DNA of 64,000 nucleotides from Thermoanaerobaculia bacterium (GTDB lineage: Bacteria; Acidobacteriota; Thermoanaerobaculia; Multivoradales; Multivoraceae), in contig JAJEBV010000035.1 of assembly GCA_022822365.1 (NCBI GenBank), forward strand, positions 136,082-200,081, given 5' to 3'. Of this stretch, positions 25,500-34,604 are shown piece by piece; within the stretch, counting starts at the first letter, position 1; the number at the start of each line of letters is the position of its first letter. The notes under the pieces are model-generated. The model searched no databases, was not told the origin of the DNA, and saw only the letters and a list, made by a program, of their open reading frames with translations. The position numbers and the translations under genes are program-made.

Positions 25500-26245
25500 C
25501 CGAATCACCGACGGGGCCCACGCCCCTTCTCGAAGCCCGGGGACTCTCCAAGGACTACGGCGACACGCGAGCCGTCGACTCCCTGGACCTGACCATCGCA
25601 CCGGGAGAGGTCTACTGTCTTCTCGGCCCCAACGGCGCGGGGAAGACCACCACGATCAACCTCTTTCTCGGGTTCGTGGCGCCCTCGGCGGGTCAGGCTC
25701 TCGTGGACGGCCTCAACGTGTCCACTCACGACCGCGAGACGAAGCGCCGGCTCGCCTACATCCCCGAGCAGGTCATGCTGTACCGGAATCTCAGCGGGCT
25801 CGAGAACCTCGAGTACTTCGCCGCCCTGGGCGGGCAGGGAGCGCTGGACCGGAATCGGCTGACCGAGATCCTGGTCGAAGCCGGCCTGGAGCGCGAAACG
25901 GTCGGGCGGCGGGTATCCGCATACTCCAAGGGCATGCGCCAGAAGGTCGGCATCGCGATCGCCATGGCCAAGGAGGCTGACGCGCTGCTGCTGGACGAAC
26001 CGACATCCGGCCTCGACCCGAAGGCCTCGAACGAGTTCTCGGCGCTGGTCGAGCGCCTCAGGGGCCGCGGCGTCGCCGTGCTCATGGCGACTCACGACCT
26101 GTTTCGCGCGAAGGACACAGGAACCCGGGTGGGCATCATGCGATACGGACGCCTGGTCACGGAGCTCAGCACGGCCGAGATCGGCCACGCCGACCTGGAG
26201 CGCATCTACCTGGAACACATGCAAGCCAATGGGGGGTCGCCATGA
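25496..26245 (+). CDS. ABC transporter ATP-binding protein
   Basis: 249 residues starting with a GTG that overlaps the permease stop. Walker A is LLGPNGAGKTTTINLFLGF, Q-loop AYIPEQVMLYRNLSG, signature AYSKGMRQKVGIA, Walker B ALLLDEPTSGLDP and H-loop MATHDLFRAK. The style is close to the NosF-type ATPases that work with DUF3526/NosY-like permeases, which are indeed the next two genes. It ends overlapping the following permease ATG. Confidence 0.93.
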   Translation: MTESPTGPTPLLEARGLSKDYGDTRAVDSLDLTIAPGEVYCLLGPNGAGKTTTINLFLGFVAPSAGQALVDGLNVSTHDRETKRRLAYIPEQVMLYRNLSGLENLEYFAALGGQGALDRNRLTEILVEAGLERETVGRRVSAYSKGMRQKVGIAIAMAKEADALLLDEPTSGLDPKASNEFSALVERLRGRGVAVLMATHDLFRAKDTGTRVGIMRYGRLVTELSTAEIGHADLERIYLEHMQANGGSP

Positions 26246-27654
26246 TCCGACACATCGCCCGCAAGGAGTTCACCGACGTACTGCGAGACGGCCGCTTCCG
26301 CTGGTCCTCGATTCTCGTGGGTGCGCTGCTGCTCGTGTCGCTGGCCCACGGCTGGGACCAGACGCGGAAGGCGCGCCAGGAACACGCGGCCGCACAGGCA
26401 ACCGCCCGCGAGCACTGGGACACGCAGGGTGAAAAGAACCCTCACTCGGCGGCGCACTACGGCATCTATGCGTTCAAGCCCCGCCTGGCGCTGTCCTTCG
26501 TCGACGAAGGCGTGGACCCGTACACCGGCACGTCGGTGTGGCTGGAGGCCCACAGGCAGAACGACTTCCTGCTGCGCCCGGCGCAGGACGCGACGGCAGC
26601 CCAGCGCATAGGGGCCCTGACGGCGGCACAGGTGCTGCAGCACCTCCTGCCGTTGCTGATCATCCTGTTGACGTTCGGCGCGTTCGCGGGCGAGCGCGAG
26701 CGTGGAACGCTGCGCCAACTGCTGGCTACCGGGATCGGCCGACGCGAGCTGGCCGCGGGCAAGGCACTCGGCATCGCCGGAGCGTTGTCGTTGCTGCTGG
26801 CGCCGGCCGCCCTGGTGGGAGCGGCAGCGCTGGTCGTGGCGAATCCCGGCCCGGCGGCATCCCCGCTCGCCCGGGCCGCCGTCCTGGCTGGCGTCTACCT
26901 GGCGTACTTCACCGCCTTCCTGGCGCTGTCCCTGGCCGTGTCCGCATGGGCGCGCTCGGCGCGCACCGCGCTGGTCGTCCTGCTGACCGTCTGGGTCGTC
27001 AACGGGCTCGTGGCGCCGCGCGTCGCGGTGGACCTGTCGAAACGGCTTCATCCGACGCCGTCCGCGCTGGAGTTCGCCCGTACCGTGGAGCAGGAGATGG
27101 CCACCGGCGTGGAGGGCATCCCCCGCCCGGATCGGGACGAGTCGACCCGGCGTCTGCTTGCCGAGTACGGCGTGGAGAGCGTCGAGGATCTGCCCATCAA
27201 CGCCGTGGGCGTCTACCTGCAGGAGAGCGAGGAGTTCGGAAACCGGATCTTCGATCGCAACTACGGCGCGCTGTGGGACGCCTTCGAGCGCCAGGGAGTC
27301 GTCCACGAGACGTTGGCGGTCGCGGCGCCGCTGCTCGCCGTGCGGACGCTCTCCATGGGACTGGCCGGTACGGACGTCGAGCAGCACCGCCACTTCGCCA
27401 GCGCCGCAGAGACGTACCGCCGCGATCTGATGCGGCGGATGAACGGCGACATGACCGAGAACTCGCTGACCGGGGACTTCACCTACACCGTCGGCGCCGA
27501 AGTCTGGGAGGCGGTTCCTCCGTTGCAGTACGCCGCCCCGACGCTGGGATGGGTCCTGGGCAACCGCGGCCTGTCACTCGCCGTGCTTGGAACGTGGCTT
27601 GCCGGAGCGATCCTTGCCGCCGCCGTGCGGGTGCGGCGTGCGGAGGTGGGCTAG
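26242..27654 (+). CDS. ABC transporter permease (DUF3526-like)
   Basis: 470 residues. An N-terminal helix (RWSSILVGALLLVSLAHGW) is followed by a long extracytoplasmic loop and a membrane block LQHLLPLLIILLTFGAFAGERERGTLRQLL. The EREx-GTL motif there is typical of ABC-2 permeases. More helices follow (AAVLAGVYLAYFTAFLALSL; TALVVLLTVWVVNGLVAP), then a second large external loop before a last helix. The arrangement matches DUF3526 permeases that pair with NosF-like ATPases. Start overlaps the ATPase stop by 4 nt. Confidence 0.88.
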   Translation: MIRHIARKEFTDVLRDGRFRWSSILVGALLLVSLAHGWDQTRKARQEHAAAQATAREHWDTQGEKNPHSAAHYGIYAFKPRLALSFVDEGVDPYTGTSVWLEAHRQNDFLLRPAQDATAAQRIGALTAAQVLQHLLPLLIILLTFGAFAGERERGTLRQLLATGIGRRELAAGKALGIAGALSLLLAPAALVGAAALVVANPGPAASPLARAAVLAGVYLAYFTAFLALSLAVSAWARSARTALVVLLTVWVVNGLVAPRVAVDLSKRLHPTPSALEFARTVEQEMATGVEGIPRPDRDESTRRLLAEYGVESVEDLPINAVGVYLQESEEFGNRIFDRNYGALWDAFERQGVVHETLAVAAPLLAVRTLSMGLAGTDVEQHRHFASAAETYRRDLMRRMNGDMTENSLTGDFTYTVGAEVWEAVPPLQYAAPTLGWVLGNRGLSLAVLGTWLAGAILAAAVRVRRAEVG

Positions 27655-29085
27655 GTGGCCGCGCGAACCATCCTGAGAAACGAGTGGCGCCTGCTCATGG
27701 CCGACCGGCCGCTCAAGATCGTCCTCGGGCTCTTCGTCATCCTTCTCGGCTACGCGCTGACGAACGGCGTGCTCTGGTTGCGGTTTCAGGAACGCACCGT
27801 GGAGGCCACACGAACCGGCAACGCCGAGCGCATCCACGCCTTCGAGCAGGAGCTGGAGGCCATCGAGAACGGTGCCGAACCGTCCTCACCCTTCGCCGAT
27901 CCGCGCTCGCCCCTCGTGCTGGGCGGGCCTTCAGGCAGCCACACCGCGGTGCTGGAGCCGGGTCCCCTGACGGCCCTTGCGGTCGGACAGAGCGACCTCC
28001 TTCCCTACTACTACGACGTCAACGTCTACACGAACGAATCGTCGTTTCAACAGAACGGGGAGGTCGAGAATCCTCTCAATCTGATGGTCGGCCGCTTCGA
28101 TCTGGCCTTCGTCGTGGTCTACCTGCTGCCGCTGCTCGTGCTGGCGCTCAGCTTCAACGTCCTCTCGGAGGAGCGCGAGCAGGGGACCCTGGCGCTGACC
28201 CTCTCGCAACCGGTGTCGGCCCGAACCGTCGTGACCGTCAAGCTCGCATTTCGGGCGCTTCTCGTGGCGGGGATGGTGCTTGCCGTCTCGTTGCTCGGAG
28301 CAACGGCCACGGGAGGCTTCGGTTCGCCTGGCCGGGTTCTTCTCTGGAGCGCCACGATCGTCACCTACGCGCTCTTCTGGTTCGTGCTTGCGGCCTGGGT
28401 CAACACTCTGCGCCGGTCCTCGGCCTGGAATGCAACGGTCCTCGTGGGCGCCTGGCTGGTTCTCGTCGTCGTGCTGCCGGCAGCGATCAACGCCGCGGCG
28501 AGTCTCCTGCACCCCTTGCCGTCCCGCGTCGAGATGATCACGGCCCAGCGGGAGGCGTCGAACGACGCTGTGAACCGCCGCAGCGAGCTCCTGGCCCGCT
28601 ACCTGGAGGACCACCCCGAGATGGCCGAAGGCGTGGTCGCCGACGAGCCCGGCCTAGGCGCACTCTCGTGGGCCGCCACGGACGCCGTGAACAGGCGCCT
28701 GGAGGAGGTCACGGCGGAGCACGATGCGCGCCGCGACGAGCAGATCGCGCTGGTGCGCCGCTATCGCTTCCTCTCGCCGGCGATCCTCGCGCAGGAAGCG
28801 CTCCTCGACGCCGCGGGCACCGGCGACGCGCGCTTCGCGGACTTTCAGTTCCAGGTGCGGACCTTCGCCGAACAGTGGCGGGAGTTCTTCGTACCCGCGA
28901 TCCTCGCTGGCGAACAGATGAGCGCTCGCGTCCTTCACGACCTTCCCAGGTTCCGTCCCAGGGATGAAGAACCCACCGAAGTCGCCCGCCGCGCCACCGT
29001 TCCACTCGCTGCACTTGGCGGACTTCTCGTGCTGGTGAGCGCGGGCGCCGGGATCGGACTAGGCCGCGTGCGAGGGGCGGACTGA
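27655..29085 (+). CDS. ABC transporter permease (DUF3526-like), second subunit
   Basis: 476 residues with the same plan as the preceding gene. A first helix (IVLGLFVILLGYALTNGVLWL) and an external loop come first, then LAFVVVYLLPLLVLALSFNVLSEEREQGTLALTL with the EEREQGTL permease motif. Further helices follow (FWFVLAAWVNTL; LVGAWLVLVVVLPAAINAAASL), then a helical external loop (PEMAEGVVADEPGLGAL) and a final helix. It starts with GTG directly after the upstream stop. With the preceding permease and the 25496 ATPase it forms a complete heterodimeric ABC-2 exporter. Confidence 0.88.
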   Translation: MAARTILRNEWRLLMADRPLKIVLGLFVILLGYALTNGVLWLRFQERTVEATRTGNAERIHAFEQELEAIENGAEPSSPFADPRSPLVLGGPSGSHTAVLEPGPLTALAVGQSDLLPYYYDVNVYTNESSFQQNGEVENPLNLMVGRFDLAFVVVYLLPLLVLALSFNVLSEEREQGTLALTLSQPVSARTVVTVKLAFRALLVAGMVLAVSLLGATATGGFGSPGRVLLWSATIVTYALFWFVLAAWVNTLRRSSAWNATVLVGAWLVLVVVLPAAINAAASLLHPLPSRVEMITAQREASNDAVNRRSELLARYLEDHPEMAEGVVADEPGLGALSWAATDAVNRRLEEVTAEHDARRDEQIALVRRYRFLSPAILAQEALLDAAGTGDARFADFQFQVRTFAEQWREFFVPAILAGEQMSARVLHDLPRFRPRDEEPTEVARRATVPLAALGGLLVLVSAGAGIGLGRVRGAD

Positions 29086-29110
29086 TCGACGGATACGATG
29101 CGCAGTCGAC

Positions 29111-31177
29111 ATGCCCAGAACGATGATTGCCGCCGGCGGCCTGTCCGCCTTGCTGCTCGCTGCGCCTGCAGCCGCCCAGCGCGGCGCGCCGGCCGGCGAG
29201 TGGCCGAGCTACGGCGGGGACGTCGGTTCGACCAAGTACTCGCCGCTGGACGAGATCGACGCCGATAACTTCGGCGACCTGGAGGTCGCCTGGCGCTGGC
29301 GGTCGGTGGACGGCTTCCTCAGCAAGTCGGAAGCCGGCGGCGAGTGGTATGCCGACCGGGATGTCATCTTCGACCGCCTGAAGGACGACGATCCCCTGCT
29401 CTGGCGAGCGGGCCGCGCCCCCTTCATCCGCAACCTGAAGGCGACGCCGCTGATGCAGGAGGGCCTGCTGTTCCTGAACACGCCGATCTCGATCGGGGCG
29501 GCGGTCGACCCCGGCAGCGGCCGGACGGTCTGGGCCTACAACCCGAAGAGCTACGAGAAGGGCACGACGACGATGACCGTGGTCTGGAACCAGCGCGGCG
29601 TCGCCTACTGGACTAACGGCGAGGAAGGCCCCGAAGCCGACAGCCGCGTCTACTGGGGCACCGGCGACGGCTACCTGCTCTCGGTCGACGCCCGTACCGG
29701 CCGCCCGAACGAGGACTTCGGCGACGGCGGCCGCGTCGACCTGATGGAGGGCCTGCCGCGCGCCAACCGCGGCGAGCGGGACTACCTGAACGCCCTGCTC
29801 TACTCGATGCAGTCGCCGCCGGTCGTGGTCCGCGACGTGGTCGTCACCGGCGCCTCGATCGCCGACCGCCGGATCACGAAGGAGTCCATCCCGGGCTGGG
29901 TGCGCGGCTGGGACGCGCGTACGGGCGAACTCCGCTGGGTCTTCCGCACCGTGCCCCAGGAGGGCGACGAGGGCGTCGAGACGTGGGAAGACGAGTCCTG
30001 GCGCTACTCGGGCAACGCGAACGTCTGGACGATGCTCTCCGGCGACGACGAGCACGGCATCGTCTACCTGCCGATCGGCACCGCGACGAACGACTTCTAC
30101 GGTGGCCACCGCCCGGGCGACAACCTCTACTCCGAGAGCCTCGTCGCGGTCGATGTCGAGACGGGCGAGAAGCTCTGGCACTTCCAGGCTGTCCGCCACG
30201 GCCTCTGGGACTACGACTTCCCGGCCGCGCCGACGCTGATCGACCTTCCGGGTCCGGCGGGCGCCGATCCCCGGCAGATCGTCGCCCAGGTCAGCAAGCA
30301 GGGCTTCCTCTACGTCTTCGACCGCGTCACGGGCGAACCGGTATGGGAGATCGAGGACCGGCCGGTGCCCCCGGCGACAATGCCCGGCGACACGGCCGCG
30401 GCGACACAGCCCTTCCCGACGAAGCCGGCGCCGTTCGAGTACCAGGGCGTGACCGAGGACGATCTGGCCGACTTCACGCCCGAGATCAGGCAGATGGCCC
30501 TCGACGTGATCGAGGACTACCGGATCGGCCCGCTGTACACGCCGCCGTCCCTGCCCGAACCCGGCGGCAAGCGGGGGACGATCTTCCGTCCGTCGGCCGG
30601 CGGCGGCGCGAACTGGTACGGCGCCGCCGTCGACCCGGAGACCGGCTGGCTCTACGTGCCCTCGCGCAACACGTTCAGCATGGTCACGTTCTACACGCCC
30701 GACCCGCTCGAAGGCGGCACGCTCCGCTACACCCACGGCGGCCGCGGGCGGCGGCCCGAGATGCCTGAGGGGCTTCCCCTGTTCAAGCCGCCCTACACAC
30801 GGATGACCGCGATCGACCTGAACACCGGCGAGCACGTGTGGATGAAGGCGCTCGGCAACAACGACACGCTCCGCAACCATCCCCGCCTGAAGGACCTCGA
30901 CCTGCCGCCCCTCGGCGGCGACACCTACACCGGGCCGCTGCTGACGAAGACACTGCTGATCCACGGCCAGCACGCCGCGGAGGACGACGGCGGCAACCGG
31001 CTCGTCGCCCGGGACAAGCGCACCGGCGACGTGATCGCCGAGGTGCCGTTGCCGGCACGCGGGCTCGGCACGCCGATGACCTACCTCTGGGAGGGCCGGC
31101 AGTACATCGCGCTGACGGTCGCCGGCCGGAGGGAGACGGACGGCGTGCCGGAGCTCATGGCGTTCGCGCTGCCTTGA
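29111..31177 (+). CDS. Quinoprotein (PQQ-dependent) dehydrogenase-like beta-propeller
   Basis: A 688-residue secreted protein. The signal peptide (MIAAGGLSALLLAAPAAAQ) precedes EWPSYGGDVGSTKYSPLDEIDA, the classical N-terminus of PQQ-dependent glucose/alcohol dehydrogenases. Propeller repeats follow (TVWAYNPKSYEKG; DGYLLSVDARTGRP; RGWDARTGELRWVFRTVP; LVAVDVETGEKLWHFQAV; FLYVFDRVTGEPVWEIEDRP; GWLYVPSRNTF). The substrate is unknown and no cytochrome domain is attached, so electrons would go to quinone or an external cytochrome. It begins 25 nt after the exporter operon on the same strand and a dispersed repeat follows it. Confidence 0.85.
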   Translation: MPRTMIAAGGLSALLLAAPAAAQRGAPAGEWPSYGGDVGSTKYSPLDEIDADNFGDLEVAWRWRSVDGFLSKSEAGGEWYADRDVIFDRLKDDDPLLWRAGRAPFIRNLKATPLMQEGLLFLNTPISIGAAVDPGSGRTVWAYNPKSYEKGTTTMTVVWNQRGVAYWTNGEEGPEADSRVYWGTGDGYLLSVDARTGRPNEDFGDGGRVDLMEGLPRANRGERDYLNALLYSMQSPPVVVRDVVVTGASIADRRITKESIPGWVRGWDARTGELRWVFRTVPQEGDEGVETWEDESWRYSGNANVWTMLSGDDEHGIVYLPIGTATNDFYGGHRPGDNLYSESLVAVDVETGEKLWHFQAVRHGLWDYDFPAAPTLIDLPGPAGADPRQIVAQVSKQGFLYVFDRVTGEPVWEIEDRPVPPATMPGDTAAATQPFPTKPAPFEYQGVTEDDLADFTPEIRQMALDVIEDYRIGPLYTPPSLPEPGGKRGTIFRPSAGGGANWYGAAVDPETGWLYVPSRNTFSMVTFYTPDPLEGGTLRYTHGGRGRRPEMPEGLPLFKPPYTRMTAIDLNTGEHVWMKALGNNDTLRNHPRLKDLDLPPLGGDTYTGPLLTKTLLIHGQHAAEDDGGNRLVARDKRTGDVIAEVPLPARGLGTPMTYLWEGRQYIALTVAGRRETDGVPELMAFALP

Positions 31178-31186
31178 CGTGGCATG

Positions 31187-31282
31187 GGAGTGGCCGCCAA
31201 AGCGGAGTCGGCCTTGCGGCCGACACGTACAGATAGCCGCCTTCGGCGGCAGCGGGTCAGAAGACCCGCGCACCCAGCAGGA
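31187..31282 (-). repeat. Dispersed palindromic repeat, copy B
   Basis: Read on the minus strand from 31282 it gives CTGGGTGCGCGGGTC-TTCT-GACCCGC, TGCCGCCGAAGGCGGC, then GTCGGCCGCAAGGCCGAC and CCGCTTTGGCGGCC. Order and sequence match copy C at 44632-44720 closely. It lies 10 nt after the quinoprotein stop and ends 12 nt before the next start codon, so three adjacent hairpins fill the spacer. Confidence 0.85.
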
Positions 31283-31294
31283 CGGAGATCCACC

Positions 31295-31990
31295 ATGCGA
31301 GAAACACTGGCCCTGGCAGTACTGGCAGCCGCGCTCATCGGTTGCGGTGGCGGCGATTCGTCCGCCGCCGCCACCGCCGTCGTCGAGGGGCAGGGCGCCC
31401 TGTCCATCAAGGGCGAGGTCTGGGCGGACAACTGGTTCGCCTTCTACCTGGGGGACCGCCTGATCATCGAGGATTCGACGCCGATCACTACGGAACGCTC
31501 GTTCAATGCCGAGACCTTCGTTTTCGAGGCCGACTACCCCCTCCAACTGAACTTCGTCGCCAAGGACTTCAAACAGGACGACACGGGTCTGGAGTACATC
31601 GGACGCCGCAACCAGCAGATGGGCGACGGCGGCCTCATCGCACAGTTCACGGATACGGCCACGGGTGAGACCCTCGCGGTGACCGACTCCGCCTGGCGCT
31701 GCCTGGTGATCCACGAGGCGCCGCTCGACCGCGCCTGCGTAGACGAGGACGAGCCGGCGCCCGGCGTGAGCCCTTGCCAGTTCACGGCAACGGCGGAGCC
31801 CGAAGGCTGGCGCATGCCTGGCTTCGACGACGCCGAGTGGCCGTCGGCGGTCGAGCACAGCGCGGCGGCGGTCAGGCCGAAGGGCGGCTACGACGAGATT
31901 TCGTGGCGGGGCGGAGCTAGCCTGATCTGGTCAGAGGACCTCGAGACGCAGAACACGCTGCTCTGTCGCTTCACCGTCGAACGACGCTGA
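31295..31990 (+). CDS. Putative lipoprotein of unknown function
   Basis: 231 residues from ATG 31295. The N-terminus METLALAVLAAALIGCGGG-like leader ends in a lipobox (LIGC), so the mature protein is probably lipid-anchored. The mature part is beta-rich: GALSIKGEVWADNWFAFYLG, ESTPITTERSFNAETFVFEA-like strands, WRCLVIHEAPLDRACVDED and DDAEWPSAVEHS, ending IWSEDLETQNTLLCRFTVERR. The DDAEWP...IW segment recalls carbohydrate-binding jelly-roll domains, but no family is recognised. Confidence 0.68.
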   Translation: MRETLALAVLAAALIGCGGGDSSAAATAVVEGQGALSIKGEVWADNWFAFYLGDRLIIEDSTPITTERSFNAETFVFEADYPLQLNFVAKDFKQDDTGLEYIGRRNQQMGDGGLIAQFTDTATGETLAVTDSAWRCLVIHEAPLDRACVDEDEPAPGVSPCQFTATAEPEGWRMPGFDDAEWPSAVEHSAAAVRPKGGYDEISWRGGASLIWSEDLETQNTLLCRFTVERR

Positions 31991-32003
31991 ACGCGCGCCG
32001 GAT

Positions 32004-32021
32004 GCCGGCCAGAAGGCCGGC
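32004..32021. terminator. Hairpin between convergent genes
   Basis: GCCGGCC-AGAA-GGCCGGC has perfect 7-bp arms in the 50-nt gap between the lipoprotein gene and the convergent enoyl-CoA hydratase gene. It could stop transcription from both sides and resembles the GGCC hairpin of the dispersed repeat family. Confidence 0.5.
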
Positions 32022-32040
32022 GCACCGACACTCTCCGGGG

Positions 32041-32820
32041 CTACGGCTTCGCCATGAAGGCGGCGACGGCATCGCGGTGCGCGTCGCTCGTGTAGGCGGC
32101 GTTCAGCTCTTCCATCTCGCGGCGGTGGACCTCGTCGAGATCGTGCGATGAGCCGTTCTTCGTCAGCAACCGCTTGACGGCGCGGAGCGAGCTGTCGGCG
32201 TTCTCGCCGATCCGGTCGGCGAGTTCGAGCGCCCGGTCCAGCGTCTCGTCGTGCGGCACGACGGCATTGGCGAAGCCCATCGCCCCGAGCTCCGCGGCGT
32301 CGTAGAGGGTTCCGGTCAGGCACATCTCGCTCGCCTTCGCCCAGCCGACGCGCTGCACCAGGAAGTACGACGAGCAGAGTTCCGGCACCAGCCCCATCCG
32401 TACGAAGAACATGCCGACGCGGGCACGTTCCGAGAGCACGATGACGTCGAACGGCAGGGCCAGGGTGATGCCGACCCCGACGGCGACGCCGTTGATCGCC
32501 GCGATCATCGGCTTCGAGTCGCGCACCAGCTCCACCCAGGGGCGCGGCGGCCTGCGGTCGGCCTCCGCTCCGGCCTCGCCGCCGTCGAGCCGGGCCTTGA
32601 ACTGCGCTCCGATGTCGGCGCCGGCGCAGAAGCCGCGTCCCGCGCCGGTGACGACGATCGCCGCCAGCCCCGGGTCCTCGTTGGCGGCTTCGATCGCGTC
32701 GACCAACTCGAAGTTCATCTGGCGGGTCCAGGCATTCAGCTTGTCCGGGCGGTTCAGGGTGAGGATGCGGGTGCGGCCCCGGTCCTCGACCAGGATCTGT
32801 TCGTAGCTCGGCGCGGTCAT
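32041..32820 (-). CDS. Enoyl-CoA hydratase/isomerase family protein
   Basis: 259 residues of the crotonase fold. Seen: ILTLNRPDKLNAWTRQMNFEL, the oxyanion-hole segment IVVTGAGRGFCAGADIGA, and KPMIAAINGVAVGVGITLALPFD with the second oxyanion glycine, then ARVGMFFVRMGLVPELCSSYFL. Glu in LVPE is in the position of a catalytic acid in hydratases. It probably acts in fatty-acid or aromatic acyl-CoA degradation; exact substrate unknown. It lies 65 nt downstream of ccmC on the same strand. Confidence 0.9.
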   Translation of the reverse strand: MTAPSYEQILVEDRGRTRILTLNRPDKLNAWTRQMNFELVDAIEAANEDPGLAAIVVTGAGRGFCAGADIGAQFKARLDGGEAGAEADRRPPRPWVELVRDSKPMIAAINGVAVGVGITLALPFDVIVLSERARVGMFFVRMGLVPELCSSYFLVQRVGWAKASEMCLTGTLYDAAELGAMGFANAVVPHDETLDRALELADRIGENADSSLRAVKRLLTKNGSSHDLDEVHRREMEELNAAYTSDAHRDAVAAFMAKP

Positions 32821-32885
32821 GGATGGTCTCCCCGATTGGCCCTTCCCGGACCCGTGATGGAAATGCGCGGCGCGCCCGGAGCGTC

Positions 32886-33593
32886 TCAGGCTCCCTCGAG
32901 CACCGGCTCGATGCGAGGCGGCGGCGCGGTCGCCTCGGCCCGCCGCCGCGCGAGGGAGATCCTGGCGCGGCGCGCAACGAACCAGACGCAGACGAGGAAC
33001 AAGGCGATTGCGTTGATCCGGAGCGGCAGGATCATCGTCGTGTGCACCGTCTCCGGCGACGACTGCATCTGGTGGATGCTGCGCCACCAGTTGACCGAGT
33101 AATAGACGAGCGGCGCGTTGACCGAGGCGACGATGCTCGCCGCCGCCGTCCACGGCGCGCGCCTGTGCTCCTCGGCGAAACGACGCAGCGCCAGCACGCC
33201 GAGGAAGGTCAGCCACATGACGAAGGTGAAGGTCAGCCGGGGATCCCAGGCCCAGTAGACGCCCCAGGTCGGCTTGGCCCAGACGATGCCGGAGAGCAGG
33301 CCGGCCGTCTCCAGGATGACGCCGACCTCGATCACGCCGACCAGCATGCCGTCGATCCAGTCCTTTCGCTTCCACAGCGAAGCGGCGCCCACGAAGCCGG
33401 CGCCGAAGAAGCAGACCAGCGCGTTCCACTGCAGCGGCACGTGGACGTAGAGGATGCGGTAGACCTCGCCCATGAAGCGCTCCGTCGGCGCCACGAAGAG
33501 GCCCAGGTAGACGCCCCCGATCAGCGCGGCGAGGCCGACCAGGCCGAACCAGTGCTCCCAGGCCCAGCCGCGTTTCGCGTCGACGGCGGTCAT
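32886..33593 (-). CDS. ccmC: Cytochrome c assembly protein (CcmC/CcsA-like heme handling)
   Basis: A 235-residue membrane protein with about six helices. Conserved His residues flank the heme-handling loop: RILYVHVPLQWNALVCFF, then WGVYWAWDPRLTFTFVMWLTF (the tryptophan-rich WWD motif) and YSVNWWRSIHQ. CcmC binds heme and passes it to CcmE for cytochrome c maturation at the periplasmic face. No other ccm genes are here, so this is an isolated copy or a detached piece of the pathway. The C-terminal tail is Arg/Pro-rich and not conserved. Confidence 0.88.
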   Translation of the reverse strand: MTAVDAKRGWAWEHWFGLVGLAALIGGVYLGLFVAPTERFMGEVYRILYVHVPLQWNALVCFFGAGFVGAASLWKRKDWIDGMLVGVIEVGVILETAGLLSGIVWAKPTWGVYWAWDPRLTFTFVMWLTFLGVLALRRFAEEHRRAPWTAAASIVASVNAPLVYYSVNWWRSIHQMQSSPETVHTTMILPLRINAIALFLVCVWFVARRARISLARRRAEATAPPPRIEPVLEGA

Positions 33594-33681
33594 CGCGCCG
33601 GGACGTTAGCACCGCCCACCCGGATGGCGCATCGTCTTGATACGGTCGACGCTCGATTTCAGGCCAAGGAGCACTCGGGCG

Positions 33682-34575
33682 ATGACGGATTCCACGAACA
33701 TCCTGGGCAAGCTGGGCGTATGGGCCGGCCTCGACGGTCTCTCGGCGACGCAGGCGGCCGAGTTCGCCTCCGCCATCGAAGCCCAGGGCTACGGCGCGCT
33801 GTGGACACCGGAGGCGGTCGGCCGCGACCCGTTCGCGCTCATCGCGTATCTCGGCGCCCGCACCGAGCGCATCACTCACGCCACCGGGATCGCCAACATC
33901 TACGCCCGCGACGCCATGACGACGAAGGCGGTCCACAAGACCCTGTCCGAGATGCTGCCCGGCCGCTTCGTCCTCGGCCTCGGCGTCTCCCACCCGCACC
34001 TGGTCACCCACCTGCGGGGACACGAGTACAAGCCACCGGTGCCGAAGATGCGCGAGTACCTGGAGGCGGTCGGCAAGGCCTTCTATCGCGGAGCCGAGCC
34101 CGAACAGGAAGCGCCGATCGTCATCGCCGCCCTGCGGCCGCTGATGCTGAAGCTCGTCGCCGAGGGCGCCGACGGCGCGCATCCCTACCTGGTCACGCCC
34201 GAGCACACGCGGCGGGCGCGCGAGATCATGGGCGAGGGGCCGCTCCTCTGCCCCGAACAGAAGGTCATCCTCACCACGGACGCCGAGGCCGCGCGCAAGA
34301 TCGGCCGCGCCAACCTCTACGTCTACCTGCGGGCCCCGAACTACCAGAACAGCCTGCTGGAACTCGGCTACACCGAGGACGACTGGCAGGAGTTCCAGGC
34401 CAGCGACCGCCTGGTCGACGCCCTGGTCGCCTGGGGCACGGAAGACCGGATCCGCGAACGCATTCAGGCCCACTGGGACGCTGGCGCCGACCACGTCTGC
34501 ATCCAGGCCTTCCGCCCCGACGGCAAGCCGGGAGCGGATCTCGACGCCCTGGCGACTCTGGCCCCCGGCGCCTGA
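33682..34575 (+). CDS. LLM-class F420-dependent oxidoreductase
   Basis: 297 residues from ATG 33682, which has AAGGAG 12-17 nt upstream. Typical features: LGKLGVWAGLDGLSATQAAE, GYGALWTPEAVGRDPF, ERITHATGIANIYARDAMTT and GRFVLGLGVSHPHLVTHLRG. A catalytic/cofactor loop follows (PIVIAALRPLMLKLVAEGAD). The subfamily (short N-terminus with GVW) is that of actinobacterial-type F420 enzymes. It is divergent from ccmC with an 88-nt gap and is followed by an esterase-like lipoprotein gene. Confidence 0.87.
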   Translation: MTDSTNILGKLGVWAGLDGLSATQAAEFASAIEAQGYGALWTPEAVGRDPFALIAYLGARTERITHATGIANIYARDAMTTKAVHKTLSEMLPGRFVLGLGVSHPHLVTHLRGHEYKPPVPKMREYLEAVGKAFYRGAEPEQEAPIVIAALRPLMLKLVAEGADGAHPYLVTPEHTRRAREIMGEGPLLCPEQKVILTTDAEAARKIGRANLYVYLRAPNYQNSLLELGYTEDDWQEFQASDRLVDALVAWGTEDRIRERIQAHWDAGADHVCIQAFRPDGKPGADLDALATLAPGA

Positions 34576-34604
34576 GCGCCCGCAACCGAACGAAGGAGAA
34601 CACC

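Noticed and set aside
28709-31858. Very long minus-strand open frame (1049 codons) opposite the quinoprotein gene
   Set aside because: It is antisense to a clear PQQ-type dehydrogenase and to part of the permease gene. Its sequence is low-complexity Arg/Val/Asp without domains. High GC produces such frames.
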